The notes below the pieces were generated by a model. The model was given only the letters and a program-made list of their open reading frames with translations. It was not told the origin of the DNA and ran no database searches. 64,000 nucleotides of DNA, taken from NCBI GenBank assembly GCA_023374025.1, contig SIJG01000034.1:753757-817756 (forward strand), in the 5' to 3' direction. The position numbers were made by a program, and so were the translations under genes. Source of the stretch: Heterodera schachtii. Lineage: Eukaryota; Nematoda; Chromadorea; Rhabditida; Heteroderidae. Below are positions 1 through 9,452 of this stretch, piece after piece; position 1 is the first letter of the stretch, and each line of letters starts with the position of its first letter.

Positions 1-312
1 ATTAATCACAAAAATGCATCGTCTGTCATTTATGCCCAACGACCGGCACGCAAATGTACGGATTTGCGTGCCATGACTGAGAGCAATGTAAAAATCCAAT
101 TGAAGCCAATAATTCTTGGTACAGTCATGGTCATATGTTTAACACACCCCAAAAAATTGTCATAAATTTCACCGTAACTTTTTTCTACTATTAGCAGATG
201 TTAGATCGTTATACCAATCGTTAGCTTATTCATTGGGCTACCGATTGATACCGAAAATGTGTTAATTAATTCTCGTTAGCCGATATGCGAGCAGACAAAG
301 TGCAACCACCCT
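1..312. other. 3' flank of an upstream SPRY unit; no gene seen
   Basis: The first 100 bases (ATTAATCACAAAAATGC and ATGCCCAACGACCGGCA) match the 3' flanks of SPRY unit 3 (13139-13240 and its copy at 16533-16630). The window therefore probably opens just downstream of another SPRY unit that lies outside it. No coding region is visible. Confidence 0.55.
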
Positions 313-321
313 CATTTTGGG

Positions 322-584
322 CGTGACTGGACAATCCGACAGTGGACAATCGGACCGTGGATAATCGGACAGTAAAATACACAAAAATGTAATAAAATGC
401 CGTCACAGAAGGGGACCTTATTGTGCCAAATCATGGAAAAATGCAAATAGGCAACTTGCCATTCCTCACACATAATGCCGTCCTGTGGAATATGCCACAA
501 TCGGTCCCATTCTGCGACGGCATCTTATTATATTTTTGTGTATTTTACTGTCGGAATTGTCCACTGTCGGATTGTCCGGGAACC
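322..584. mobile_element. Short inverted-repeat transposon, GGACAATC-word family
   Basis: Non-autonomous element of about 263 bp. Its arms are inverted copies built from tandem words close to GGACAATCCGACAGT, followed by the shared block AGTAAAATACACAAAAAT, and the arms pair over roughly 80 bp. It is flanked by the direct repeat CATTTTGGG (313-321 and 584-592; 8-9 bp), which fits a hAT-type target duplication. It has no coding capacity; the overlapping open frames on both strands are palindrome artefacts. Confidence 0.75.
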
Positions 585-592
585 ATTTTGGG

Positions 593-1285
593 TGGTCGGT
601 CATATGTTTAACACGGATCACTTTATCAATGAATAAATCAATATTTTGTGGACCAAAAATTCTGAAAAAATTCCTGCCAAAACTAACTTTTGATGCTGAT
701 GAAAAAAATCTTTTACAGCAATTTTGGATAAATCTAAATTCTGGGCTAACGGCAAGAGACAAAACAAAACAAAAAATATTATATTCTTTAATAGGTATAC
801 TCGAAAAACGGTTTACCCAAGTTGTGCCCCGGCACGTTTGGGCCTCAGCAAGTTTTTAAATTCTAACTTTTTACTTTGTTAACCAAATCCAATAAATCTT
901 GGTATCATTCGATAGCATTAACAGTTGCTCTATTAGCATGTAAAATCCCAAAAAATTTCGTCACTTTTAAACAAATTTATGGCTAAAAGTACTCAAGGAA
1001 CCAGGTTTTTAGACATTTTTTGCAATAACGCCTTTGAAACTTTACCAAATTTTTTTAAATTTTGCTCGACAAATAAAAAAAGTGATTAAAATGGCAAGCC
1101 AAAAACCCCCTGACACGCTTATCAAATTAGGCGCTGTGCCCGGCTGCTAATTAATAAATTAACGGTCATTAACAACAACTGCTGGGCTGCACACTGGCGA
1201 AATTTTCTTCTCAAATCCTTTCATTTTCAGCACAAATGTGCCTTCGTAAATCTGTGAAAATGTTTGACTGCTTAAATTTTTGATC
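593..1285. other. Non-coding; remainder of SPRY 3' flank, then AT-rich sequence
   Basis: TTGGATAAATCTAAATTCT near 724 again matches the unit-3 3' flank (13258). A 17-bp direct repeat GGTCATATGTTTAACAC occurs at about 129 and 597, bracketing the transposon and some extra sequence. Nothing else recognisable up to 1285. Confidence 0.45.
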
Positions 1286-1700
1286 TTTCGCCTGCAGTCC
1301 CAACTCATCGGCCAATTAATTGTTAATGAGTCACATTACACAAATAATGATATGATCGTAAGGCATAATTGTGTAAAATGTTGCCACAATTTTTGCAATA
1401 TTTTCACAAAATCATTTTGCATCAAAAACATTGGGCTGGGCTTAGAGAGGGATTCGGCACTGTGAAAATGGCCGCTTCTCATTCCTATATTTTTAATATG
1501 ATTCTTAATTAATTTCATTAAAAATTGCTTGCAAATTGTTGTGCCACGGGGACACCCGCGGGACTTTGCCAATATTTTTTTTTTGAATTTTTGAACCTAA
1601 ATCATTAATTCGTCTTGAAATAAGCCCTTTTAATGAAGTTTACATTCAGATTTGAAAATAATTTAACAATTTGCAAAAGTTTTGCCTATAATTGCCAAAA
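1286..1700 (+). promoter_or_regulatory. Conserved upstream block of SPRY unit 1
   Basis: This non-coding block recurs before all three SPRY units (about 6245-6435 and 10280-10720). Shared pieces include CCAACTCATYGGCCAATTAA, AATGAGTCACATTACAC and TTTTGCAATATTTTCACAAA. Conservation immediately upstream of duplicated first exons suggests it carries the promoter. No canonical TATA box was recognised. Confidence 0.5.
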
Positions 1701-1705
1701 TCGAC

Positions 1706-1753
1706 ATGACCACTTTCAGTGTGGCCCATCTCATCATTTTAATTGGAATTGGG
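1706..1753 (+). CDS. Signal-peptide exon of SPRY unit 1 (out of frame with the body)
   Basis: ATG at 1706 opens a 16-codon hydrophobic stretch (MTTFSVAHLIILIGIG) ending at a GTATTA donor. The next exon, after TTTTAG at 1811, continues in phase as LCASSVCADEQQNRS and then stops. That is a credible secretory signal with a cleavage region around SSVCA. The coiled-coil and SPRY exons downstream need a different frame, reached if translation starts at the internal ATG at 1837. One extra A in the AAAAC run around 1847-1850 would explain the clash. Unit 3 carries the same exon (10728-10775), so the family was ancestrally secreted. Either this copy lost secretion or the base is an assembly error. Confidence 0.6.
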
Positions 1754-1836
1754 GTATTAAAAAATTAAATAAAATTAATTATTATATTTTTAAAATTCAT
1801 TTTTGTTTTAGTTGTGTGCTTCATCGGTTTGTGCTG

Positions 1837-4758
1837 ATGAGCAACAAAACAGAAGCTGAAAGCGGAGGAGGCTTAAAGCATTTGTTCGGCTTGGATGGTA
1901 AAAATGCAATTTCAACTAATAAAATTTGGTTTTTAATAAGTTTCATGATTTCTTTTTTATTGAATTTTTCACCTACAATTAAAATAGGAATTTTTTTTAG
2001 CATTTTTGCTAAACAAATTTTTTAATAAAAAAATTATTAATTTTAGTTTTTTGTACCTTTTTGTTTTTTAATTTTTCTTTTAGGAATACGCGAGAATCAA
2101 AATGCAATGGTCGAGAAAATTTCGGGAATTGAGGCGAAATTGGAACAAATTAAAACTGGTTAAAATTAATTTTAAAAAATTATTTTTCTTTTATTTTTAT
2201 TTAGGAATGCGCGACAATCAAAATGTGATAGCCGAGAAAATGTCGGGAATTGATGAAAAAATGGAAAAACAAATTGGAAATGGTAAAAATTAATAATTTA
2301 TTTTTTATTAATTAAGCATTTTTATTCATTTAAAAAATTTAATTTATTAAATTAAATTAATAATTTATTTAATTATTTTTTTAATTTCAAATTTGGCATT
2401 TAATGAACAAATTTTTGTTTCAGGAAAGGCATTTACATTAATCTCACTGTTGTCATCAAAGAATTTGGAACAAGAAATTAAAAATGGTAAAAATAAATAT
2501 TTTAAATTTAATTTTTTATTTTCTTTTAGCAATCCATGAGAGTCAAAATGCATTGGCCGAGAAAATGTCGGGAATTGAGGCAAAATTGGAAAAACAAAAT
2601 GAAAACGGTTAAAATTAATAATTAATATTCATTTTAATTTATTCGATTTTTCATTTTAGGAATTCGAGACAATCATAAGAAGCCGTCTTCGATGATGAAC
2701 AATTCAACTTTAGCGGTTCTATTATTATTTTTTAAAGAAAATTTAAATAAAAATGTCACAAAAATACAAAAATAAATTCAATTAATGAAATAATAAATGT
2801 AAATTTATCAAAAATATCTAAATTTAAAAATTCTCTAATTGAAACAAAATAAATAAATTATTATTTTGCACTTGACAAAGGCTTAGATAAGAAAGGTATA
2901 AGACCAGAAAAAATCAAAATGATTTATTTTTTTTAAATATATACATAAAAAGTTTCTGTTGTTCAAAAGGTAACAATTTTACATTGTTTTAGAATTATTT
3001 TCTAATTTTTTATTTAAATGTTTAGCTTATTTGTGACAATTTTAAATTTTTTTATTATAGGGCTCCACTTTTTGGTTTTTTACTTATTATTAGGGCATGA
3101 AATTATATGGAAATCCATATTTTTTGCCTGGGCTGTGGGAGGTCTGAAACGCACGAAAAACATGTTTTTAGCTTGGTTTGAAGCTTCTAGGATGACTTTC
3201 CATATCAATATTTTCCATATTTTTCCATATTTCGCGATTTATGTCCATATTTCCATATTTTTCCATATTTTGGCATTTTTATCCATATTTTATGTCCATA
3301 TTTTGGCTTTTTTTCAAAAAACCCCTATTAGAACGACCCCCATCAGCTAAATTGGCCGTTTTGACCCCAAAGACCGGAAAATTTTCCGAAAAAGACATTT
3401 TTTAGCAAAATTTTGTCGAAAAAATTGATTAAATTTTAATTTTATTAAAAATTGGTTAATTTATCTGAAAGATAAGCAAAAAATGGAAAATTTTGGTTTT
3501 TTGGTCGGGAAAATTTACCCCTCAATTTAGAAAAATTATGTCCATATTTTGCCATTTTATGTCCATATTTTAATATTTTGGCAATTTTATGTCCATATTT
3601 TGCGATTTGTTGTCCATATTTTATGGCCATATTTCGCGATTTTATATCCATATTTTTGGACGCCCTACTTATTATGTAATTTTTAATTTGATTTTACAGC
3701 TTTTTCATTTTCCTATTCCAATTTATCAATGGAATGCTTCTGATTGCGACACCGGAATTATGAGCAACACAAATTCCATTCAGCGCAATGCGACGGACGA
3801 AAGTGAGGAAAAAACATTTAAATTGAATGCTTAATTTTTACTAATTGTAATTTTGTTTTAATTTGTTTAGGACTTAGTGGCTTTTATTCGTGCCGAGCAG
3901 GACCAATTCAAATGCCATCTGCTGCTGGTCACATTGGCATTATTTATACGGAATATCGGATTATTAATAATGGACTGTTGTGAGTAAAATTAAAAAAAAC
4001 TCCATTGGTTACCAAAATCAAAAATTTAATCAGAATTTTTTTTTAATTTTTTGTAAAAACAGCTGATTGTGAGCTAGACAAAAAATTCTTGTTAAACCAA
4101 CCGGGGAATTACAAGAAAACTATAATTTTTTTATGAATAAAAAATATGAAATTTTTTTTATGGAATTCCTTTGTTATTCGGTTCAGTAAAATTTTCAGTT
4201 TTTATATCAAAAAATGAGAAATTTTAATCCATCCTTTTTTAAAAAAGATAAAATTATTAATTTAAATTTTCAATTCATTTTGAAGGGATGAAAATTTGCT
4301 AGTAATTAAACTTTAATTTTTGGTCTATTCAGATTGCGCATTGGACTATCAACCAAAGAAGTGCCATTGTACACTATGCTTGGATTAGACCGTGTTTCAT
4401 ATGGTTACGCAAATGTTGGCAAGATTCAAAGCAAAAATGCCAATGGAAATTATGCAATCATTTCGGACAATGTGCCACGTTTTGACACGGGCGATGTGGT
4501 CGGATGTGGACTGAATTGGCCCACTCGCCAAGTGTTTTTCACGAAGAATGGACAACGCTTGGGTTTGTGTTAATGATTGCAACTTACATAAACTGGCTAA
4601 TTACCTAATTAATTACCACTAATTAAGACAACACCAATTTGTACATTGACGAGCACACGGCGGACTTTTACCCGACCGTTTCAATGTTCAGCCACGGAGC
4701 CACGGTCGAGGCCAACTTTGGTCCAAACTTTCAATACGATGTGTCCAAGGAATTTTGA
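1837..4758 (+). CDS. SPRY-domain protein, SPRYSEC/RBP-1-like, 10 exons
   Basis: Model: 1837-1897, 2084-2158, 2205-2282, 2424-2486, 2530-2607, 2660-2715, 3700-3802, 3871-3979, 4333-4562, 4628-4758; 984 nt, 327 residues, all junctions in phase with GT/AG ends. Exons 2-6 are phase-1 modules encoding repeats like IRENQNAMVEKISGIEAKLE (predicted coiled coil). Exons 7-10 encode the SPRY fold: an IYQWNASDCD strand, IGIIYTEYRI, then the core with GYANVGKIQS, VVGCGLNWPTRQVFFTKNGQ and finally NLYIDEHTADFYPTVS and EANFGPNF. SPRYSECs are dorsal-gland effectors of cyst nematodes, some of which modulate host immunity; that role is family knowledge. The start at 1837 is chosen because it is the only ATG in frame with exon 2. 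The stop comes about 14 codons earlier than in unit 3 because of one extra T (GAATTTTGA versus GAATTTGAG). Confidence 0.75.
2084..2715 (+). repeat. Five tandem symmetric phase-1 exons (coiled-coil modules)
   Basis: Exons 2084-2158, 2205-2282, 2424-2486, 2530-2607 and 2660-2715 start after TTTTAG or TTTCAG. All but the last end at ...G|GT, so they begin and end in phase 1 and can be gained or lost without breaking the frame. Four carry the AEKMSGIEAKLE-type heptads or their RDNQN start; the third is divergent (FTLISLLSSKNLEQEI). Unit 3 keeps only two such exons. Confidence 0.7.
3090..3666. mobile_element. hAT-like non-autonomous element in a SPRY intron, CCATATTTT-word family
   Basis: Element of 577 bp between two copies of the 8-bp direct repeat ACTTATTA (3082-3089, 3667-3674). 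It starts (TT)AGGGCATG and ends GGACGCCCT, giving a short AGGGC terminal inverted repeat. About a dozen words like TGTCCATATTTT lie inside, mostly toward the right end. It sits wholly within the intron between 2715 and 3700, so the gene is not interrupted. No transposase is encoded. Confidence 0.7.
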
Positions 4759-5575
4759 GACTTTGGAAATGATTCGCTTGCTTATCCAATCTTGTCCTGA
4801 GTGATCAGAAGATTGAAGCAAAATTTGATCATTTTTTAGACAAATTTTATTAACAAAATGCACTCAAATAATTTCGGGACATATCGAAATTCCATTTAAT
4901 AAATCTTAATTTGATTTGAGGCACATATTCTTGAAATTAATCAAAGATTTAAATATCATTTAAATGTGTTTTCTGAATGTCACTGACAATTTTGTGACAG
5001 AATTTTCCAAGTGATCAGAAGCACTCCAAGCTTTAAACTTTTCCGTAATTCTTTGTTTTTTGTGAAAAATAATTAAAATAATTAATATTAAAAATGACTC
5101 ATCAGCAGCAATATCAATCAATCAAGCAATCATACGCAAAAGCGTGACGCCGGAAATTAATGAAATAATATCAAACAATTAATTGATCACTTTTGGAGCT
5201 GGGGTGGCAAAGAAATCAACAAATTCAAATCAAAACTTTCAAGAAGTTTGGCAAACTCATTAGAATTTAGTAATCTCGTCTCTTTAGGTAAAAGTCTATA
5301 GAGAGGAGAGGTTCGAATAAAGAACGATTTTTATCTAGCATTGGTTGAGCAATAAGCTGTTCTTATAGTGAATTCGTTTTTTACAGGGTTTTTGAAAAAA
5401 GAAAAGGATTCGTTATTTTGTAAATTTAGTTTACCTAAAATTATTTCATGGAAAAGTTTTAAGTCTATTTTTAACCTACGACTCTCAAGCGAGTTTTGAT
5501 GATAAATGTTAAAAAATTAACAAAAAGGTAAAATGAATGAAGTGTTAATGATCAAAAACTACAGAGAAGGCAAAT
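4759..5575. other. Intergenic, 3' flank of SPRY unit 1; no gene seen
   Basis: The first 45 bases are the former C-terminal codons of the SPRY gene, now untranslated after the frameshift stop. The rest is AT-rich and shows no gene, RNA or element that could be supported. Confidence 0.5.
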
Positions 5576-5589
5576 GTCCAAAAAAGGCA

Positions 5590-5795
5590 CTCGCTCCGCT
5601 GCCACTCTGTCCGCCCGCTCATTTGTCCGTGCCATTCTTTTTGCCACTCTGTCCGCCCGCTCATTTGTCCGTGTCATTCCGTTTTTTCCACTCTGTCCGC
5701 CCGCTCATTTGTCCGTGCCATTCCGTTTTTGCCACTCTGTCCGCCCGCTCATTTGTCCGTGCCATTCCGTTTTCGCCGCTCTGTCCGCTGCATTT
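5590..5795. repeat. Minisatellite, about 44-bp unit, 4-5 copies
   Basis: Tandem unit containing CTCTGTCCGCCCGCTCATTT and then GTCCGTGCCATTCCG, starting near 5599, 5642, 5687, 5731 and (partial) 5775. It is GC-richer than its surroundings. Open frames across it in several frames and on both strands are repeat artefacts. It may be the end of another word-based transposon, but no opposing arm or target duplication was found. Confidence 0.8.
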
Positions 5796-5799
5796 TGAC

Positions 5800-6437
5800 T
5801 TTTGATGTGCCAATATTGGAACTGTTCTTCCACTTCCGGGCGAGCATTGCACAACCATTGCCTTAGAATTTTTAAAACTTATCTGTTTATTTCCTAAATT
5901 TAGTCAAAAATTCAATTTATTAGTGAAATCTTGATTAAATTCCGGCTAATTTCACGATTTTCGGCGATTTTAAAAGTCTAAAAAACTGGAAAACGTTGAA
6001 AAACTGTTACGAAATGGAGAATAAAATTCTTTGCGAATATTTGTTTAATTCGAACATTCTTAAATTTGAAGTGCAAGCTATTTTAATGAAATTTGCTAAA
6101 AAAAAATCAAAAATTTAAATTGTTTTTTTTATTTTGTTTTTCCAAAATTGTTTCTCATCAAATTTTGTTTTGCGAAAATTAAAATGTTTGGATTTGACAT
6201 TGGTCTACACTGTGTTTGGTTGAATTGCGTCCCTGTCTTGAGTCAAATAAAAGTACAATTACACAAATAATGATCGTAATTGGCCCAATTAAAAAAATGA
6301 CACACTTTTCTGCGACACATTTTCATTTTTCCAATGTTTTCATTCCCCAAAAATTCGGGCTAATATAAACAATTTGTTTTTTTTTTTGGTATTTTCACTC
6401 ACTTAAAATTTGTTAATGACCATCCGAATGTAATAAT
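5800..6437. other. Intergenic; right half is the conserved SPRY upstream block
   Basis: 5800-6240 shows nothing recognisable. From about 6245 to 6435 the sequence matches the upstream blocks of SPRY units 1 and 3 (GTAATTGGCCCAATTAAAAA, CGACACATTTTCATTTTTCC, GACCATCCGAATG), marking the 5' side of the degraded unit 2. Confidence 0.55.
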
Positions 6438-6629
6438 TAGAGCCCGGAATTTTGAAAGTACCGGGCCCGGGACCGGGCTTAGCCATTTGACCCCGTACGG
6501 GCCGGGCCGCCCGGTCAAAAAAAGCCCGTTTTACCCGGCGTCCCGGGCCCGTTTTTTTCAAAAAAAACGGGACCGGGACCGGGCCGCCCGGTAAAAGCCC
6601 GCCGGGCCCCCGGGCCCGTCCGGGCTCTA
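6438..6629. mobile_element. GC-rich palindromic element with TA ends
   Basis: A 190-bp GC-rich island in an AT-rich region. Ends TAGAGCCCGG and CCGGGCTCTA are perfect inverted repeats. The interior consists of repeated GGGACCGGGC/GGGCCGCCCGGTCAAA-type blocks in both orientations, so the strand could fold into long hairpins. TA on both sides fits a Tc1/mariner-like duplication. It lies where the signal-peptide exon of SPRY unit 2 should be and may have helped delete it. Confidence 0.65.
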
Positions 6630-7680
6630 GTCATCGGTTCGTTCTGATGAGCAACAAAATCAAAATAAATGCGAGAATCAAAATGCGTTGGCTGAGAAAT
6701 GTCGGGAATTAATGCGAAATTGGAACAAATTGAAAATGGTTAAAATAATTAATATTCATTCAATTTTATAAATTTTTATTTTAGGAATGCGCGAAAGCCA
6801 AAATTTGTTGTCCACAAATTGGATCTCACTGCTGTCATCAAAATGCAGATTGGAAAAACAAAAAAAAATTTTATTTTGGGAATGCGCGAGAATCAAAGTG
6901 TTGGCCGAGAAAATGTCGGGAATTGAGGCAAAATTGGAACAAATTGAAAATGGTAAAAAACAAATAAATTTCATTTATCCAATATAAAAATGAGTTGTTT
7001 TTTATAAATTAAAAAAGGCAAAAAATTAAATTTAAATTCTCAAATTGAAACAAATAAATAAATTATTATTTTGCTTAAATCAATAAGGGGATCCAAGCAT
7101 ATAATTTGTTTAATTCTTATTTAAATACAATAATAAATTTGATTTTACAGCTTTTACACTTCTATTCTCTTACAATTTATCAATGGAATGCCTTTGAATG
7201 CCACCCAAAAATTGTGATCAATGAAAGCACAAATGCCATTCAGCGCATTGTGAAATTTTGAATGACTAATTTTCACTAATTGAATAATTAAATTGAATGA
7301 CTAATTTTCACTAATTGAATAATTGTTTTTTATTTGCTTAGTATTTCTTGTTGAGATTAGATGATCTTCTCCATGCTGATCGCATTGCATTACTTCTTCC
7401 TTTGAAATATCAGATTATTGCCAGAAATGGCCTGTGAGTTAAGTAGCAAAATTAACAAAAACTCTATTGGATTCAAAATCAAAAATTTAAAGTGCGAAAA
7501 TTTTTTATCTTTTTCTAAACAGCTACGTTGGACAAAAATTCTTGAAAATTTTGGACCACCCAGGCGGAATTACAAGAAAGCAATGCGGTCGAAGCCAACT
7601 TTGGCCAAAACTTTAATTTTTTTCTAAAATTGGTTCAACCGATTTTATTGGCCTATCCAATATCATTGATATACAATGAT
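6630..7680 (+). pseudogene. SPRY unit 2, degraded pseudogene
   Basis: Recognisable remnants in order: the CATCGGTTCGTTCTGATGAG exon edge fused directly to a coiled-coil module (about 6655-6740); a compound coiled-coil stretch (6785-6954) in which a LISLLSS-type module and an AEKMSGIEAKLEQIENG module are merged by loss of the intron between them; the IYQWNAFECH strand exon (about 7151-7260, now running into a stop); a decayed YQIIARNGL exon ending near 7434; and a scrap of the last exon (EANFGQNF, near 7588). The large central SPRY exon is missing, so no SPRY fold can be made. Confidence 0.7.
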
Positions 7681-7727
7681 GTTTTTTAATACACTGGCAC
7701 AAATATATAATTCCGTTATCTCCTAAA

Positions 7728-8215
7728 TCACAATTGTTTCATCTTGAAATTAGATGATCGTTTCAATGCTGATCGCGTTTGATTGGCTCTTCCGTTTTTT
7801 GGGACAGATAGGGCAGCATCGATGCGCGTCACTTCCCATTCTTTCTGTTGTGCCGCGGTCGTTTTTACTGAAATGAGGGGATAAAAATTGTTGCCGTAAA
7901 ATTCATTCATTCAAATCGTTATCACCTTTTTTATTTCCGGCGTGCACCGTTTCCGCTTCACTCTCCTGGAAAAAAGTGTCATTTTGAAGGTATTAATTGG
8001 CATTTGTAAAAAATAGTTCGTTAAAACCAAATTTTCTACGTTTTTTTTCACTTTTTTCGGAAATGTCTTTTTGATTGTGGGGGTGGGGTCAGTCAGAACT
8101 TGCCTCATCTTTCCTCGAACCGCCACCACAGCATTGGCTGACTGACAATGATGAAGACAGCGGCGATGATAACAAACAATGATGAAAATAGTAACGGACA
8201 CAAAAATGAGAGCAT
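7728..8215 (-). other. Candidate small spliced gene, possibly secreted (weak)
   Basis: On the minus strand a TATA-like CTATATAAAG lies at 8233-8242. ATG at 8215 opens a hydrophobic stretch (MLSFLCPLLFSSLFVIIAAV...) that stops after 36 codons. Another ATG (8201) opens a 96-codon basic frame. Downstream are splice-like signals: TTTTTTCCAG, a short exon, GTGATA, ATTTCAG, then an open frame ending at 7728. No single model joins the hydrophobic start to the later exons in frame, and the TATA box is too close to the first ATG for a standard leader. No family was recognised. Confidence 0.22.
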
Positions 8216-8536
8216 TTTGTTCGAACCGTTCCCTTTATATAGATAGATGGACGGAGGACGATTCGTTTTTATTTGCCAAAAAATTTTTTTTTTACCAAAA
8301 CGCGAAATTTAAGGTGTATAAATAGGCAAAAATTTGCAGTGAATCCATCATTATTTTCTTCACTTACAAATTCTGCCTTTTTCTTGAGAACACGATTCTG
8401 ACATCCATTTCGAACCCCTGACTGGGATTCGAACCAAAACTCAAAAATTCAATTTTTGACAAATTCAAATTATGCAACAAAAATTTTCATGGGACCACGA
8501 AAACTGATGATTAGCGAAATTTGTAATTAATTTTAG

Positions 8537-8632
8537 TCAATTCAGCACGAGCGGCGCAAGACCATGAAGAGCCGGGACGTGGTACACGCACTGAAGCGCC
8601 AGGGCAATTTGATGTACGGCTTCGAACAATAA
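8537..8632 (+). pseudogene. Histone H4-like C-terminal exon (divergent)
   Basis: After a TTTTAG acceptor the frame reads SIQHERRKTMKSRDVV and then HALKRQGNLMYGFEQ before TAA. This aligns with the last third of histone H4: the RKT turn, the DVVxALKRQG helix and the LYGF end are present. The canonical GG tail is replaced by EQ, and Tyr of DVVYAL is His. The N-terminal two thirds of H4 are not found upstream in the window, where 8250-8530 is AT-rich. Core H4 genes are normally extremely conserved, so this is either a divergent variant whose other exons were lost or a pseudogene. A second possible acceptor (TTCAG at 8545) keeps the same frame. Confidence 0.6.
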
Positions 8633-9452
8633 GCGCAAGGAGGAGGAGGATGGATATATTTGGAACCGGCACCATATGATATTTTCATGGATATATTATT
8701 ATTGTACATATGTGTGTATATGCCTATATTGTATTGTATATTGTTATGTCGATGCTATTGTACACCATTTATCAGTGCAATTGTGACCCGTTATTATTAT
8801 TGTATTTGTGGGTTGCTATTGTGTATTTGGTAAACGATAAAGGATGAATTATGACAATTGATTGGTATATAATTTTAATTTATTGGTAAATATTGATCAT
8901 AGTCACCAAACTCAAAAATGCTTAAAAACGGTCAGAATCGATGTAAAAAGGTTAGAAATGGGTCGGAAAAATAGAATTGGGGGCGCGCTTGCCCTTTTCA
9001 GGCTGAAAAAGTGCGGAATTAGAGTGCCAAACTCAGCTGGGACTCAAATGGCCGCACTATAAAAAGCACTCAAAAGACATTTTAAATAATTTCCTAGGGT
9101 AATTTGTGGCGCTGAGCACGAATATGACATTTGTTTTTCAAAATTTTGAATCCCGAACCCGGGTTGAACCGGTTCAAAACTCGAAAAATTAAGAGATTTG
9201 GCACTATAATTTTTTAAATGATCGAACACTGACAAATTTGGTATCCATTCGAACTTTCGCAAAAGGGAGCATGCTATTTTCCAATTTATTTTTTATTGTA
9301 TTAGTTCTGCATAAAGTATGAAATTCGGAGACCCCAAAAACAATTGAAATGTCAAATATTTCCAATTTCGAAATGCCTTGCTAAATTTACAAAATCAAAA
9401 ATAATTTTGTGGACTACATATTTCCAGTGTTTATTTCGGCACCGTTTGACTT
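8633..9452. other. Intergenic; no gene seen
   Basis: Starts with a possible 3' untranslated region of the H4-like exon (GGAGGAGGAGGATGG, then TATT/TGTA-rich low complexity to about 8830). A palindrome-like CCCGGGTTGAACCGGTTC occurs near 9158. No convincing coding exon was found. Confidence 0.45.

Noticed and set aside
485..859. 124-codon plus-strand frame
   Set aside because: It starts inside a palindromic transposon and continues into non-coding SPRY 3' flank.
1633..2025. 130-codon open frame starting at ATG 1633
   Set aside because: It reads through an obvious intron (1754-1811) and past the donor at 1897; the spliced SPRY model explains the locus better.
5533..5858. Overlapping open frames of 65-90 codons on both strands
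   Set aside because: They are produced by the 44-bp minisatellite, open in several frames at once.
8405..8435. Box-B-like GGTTCGAATCCC on the minus strand, possible tRNA gene
   Set aside because: No T-stem pairing, no acceptor stem and no box A at the right distance.
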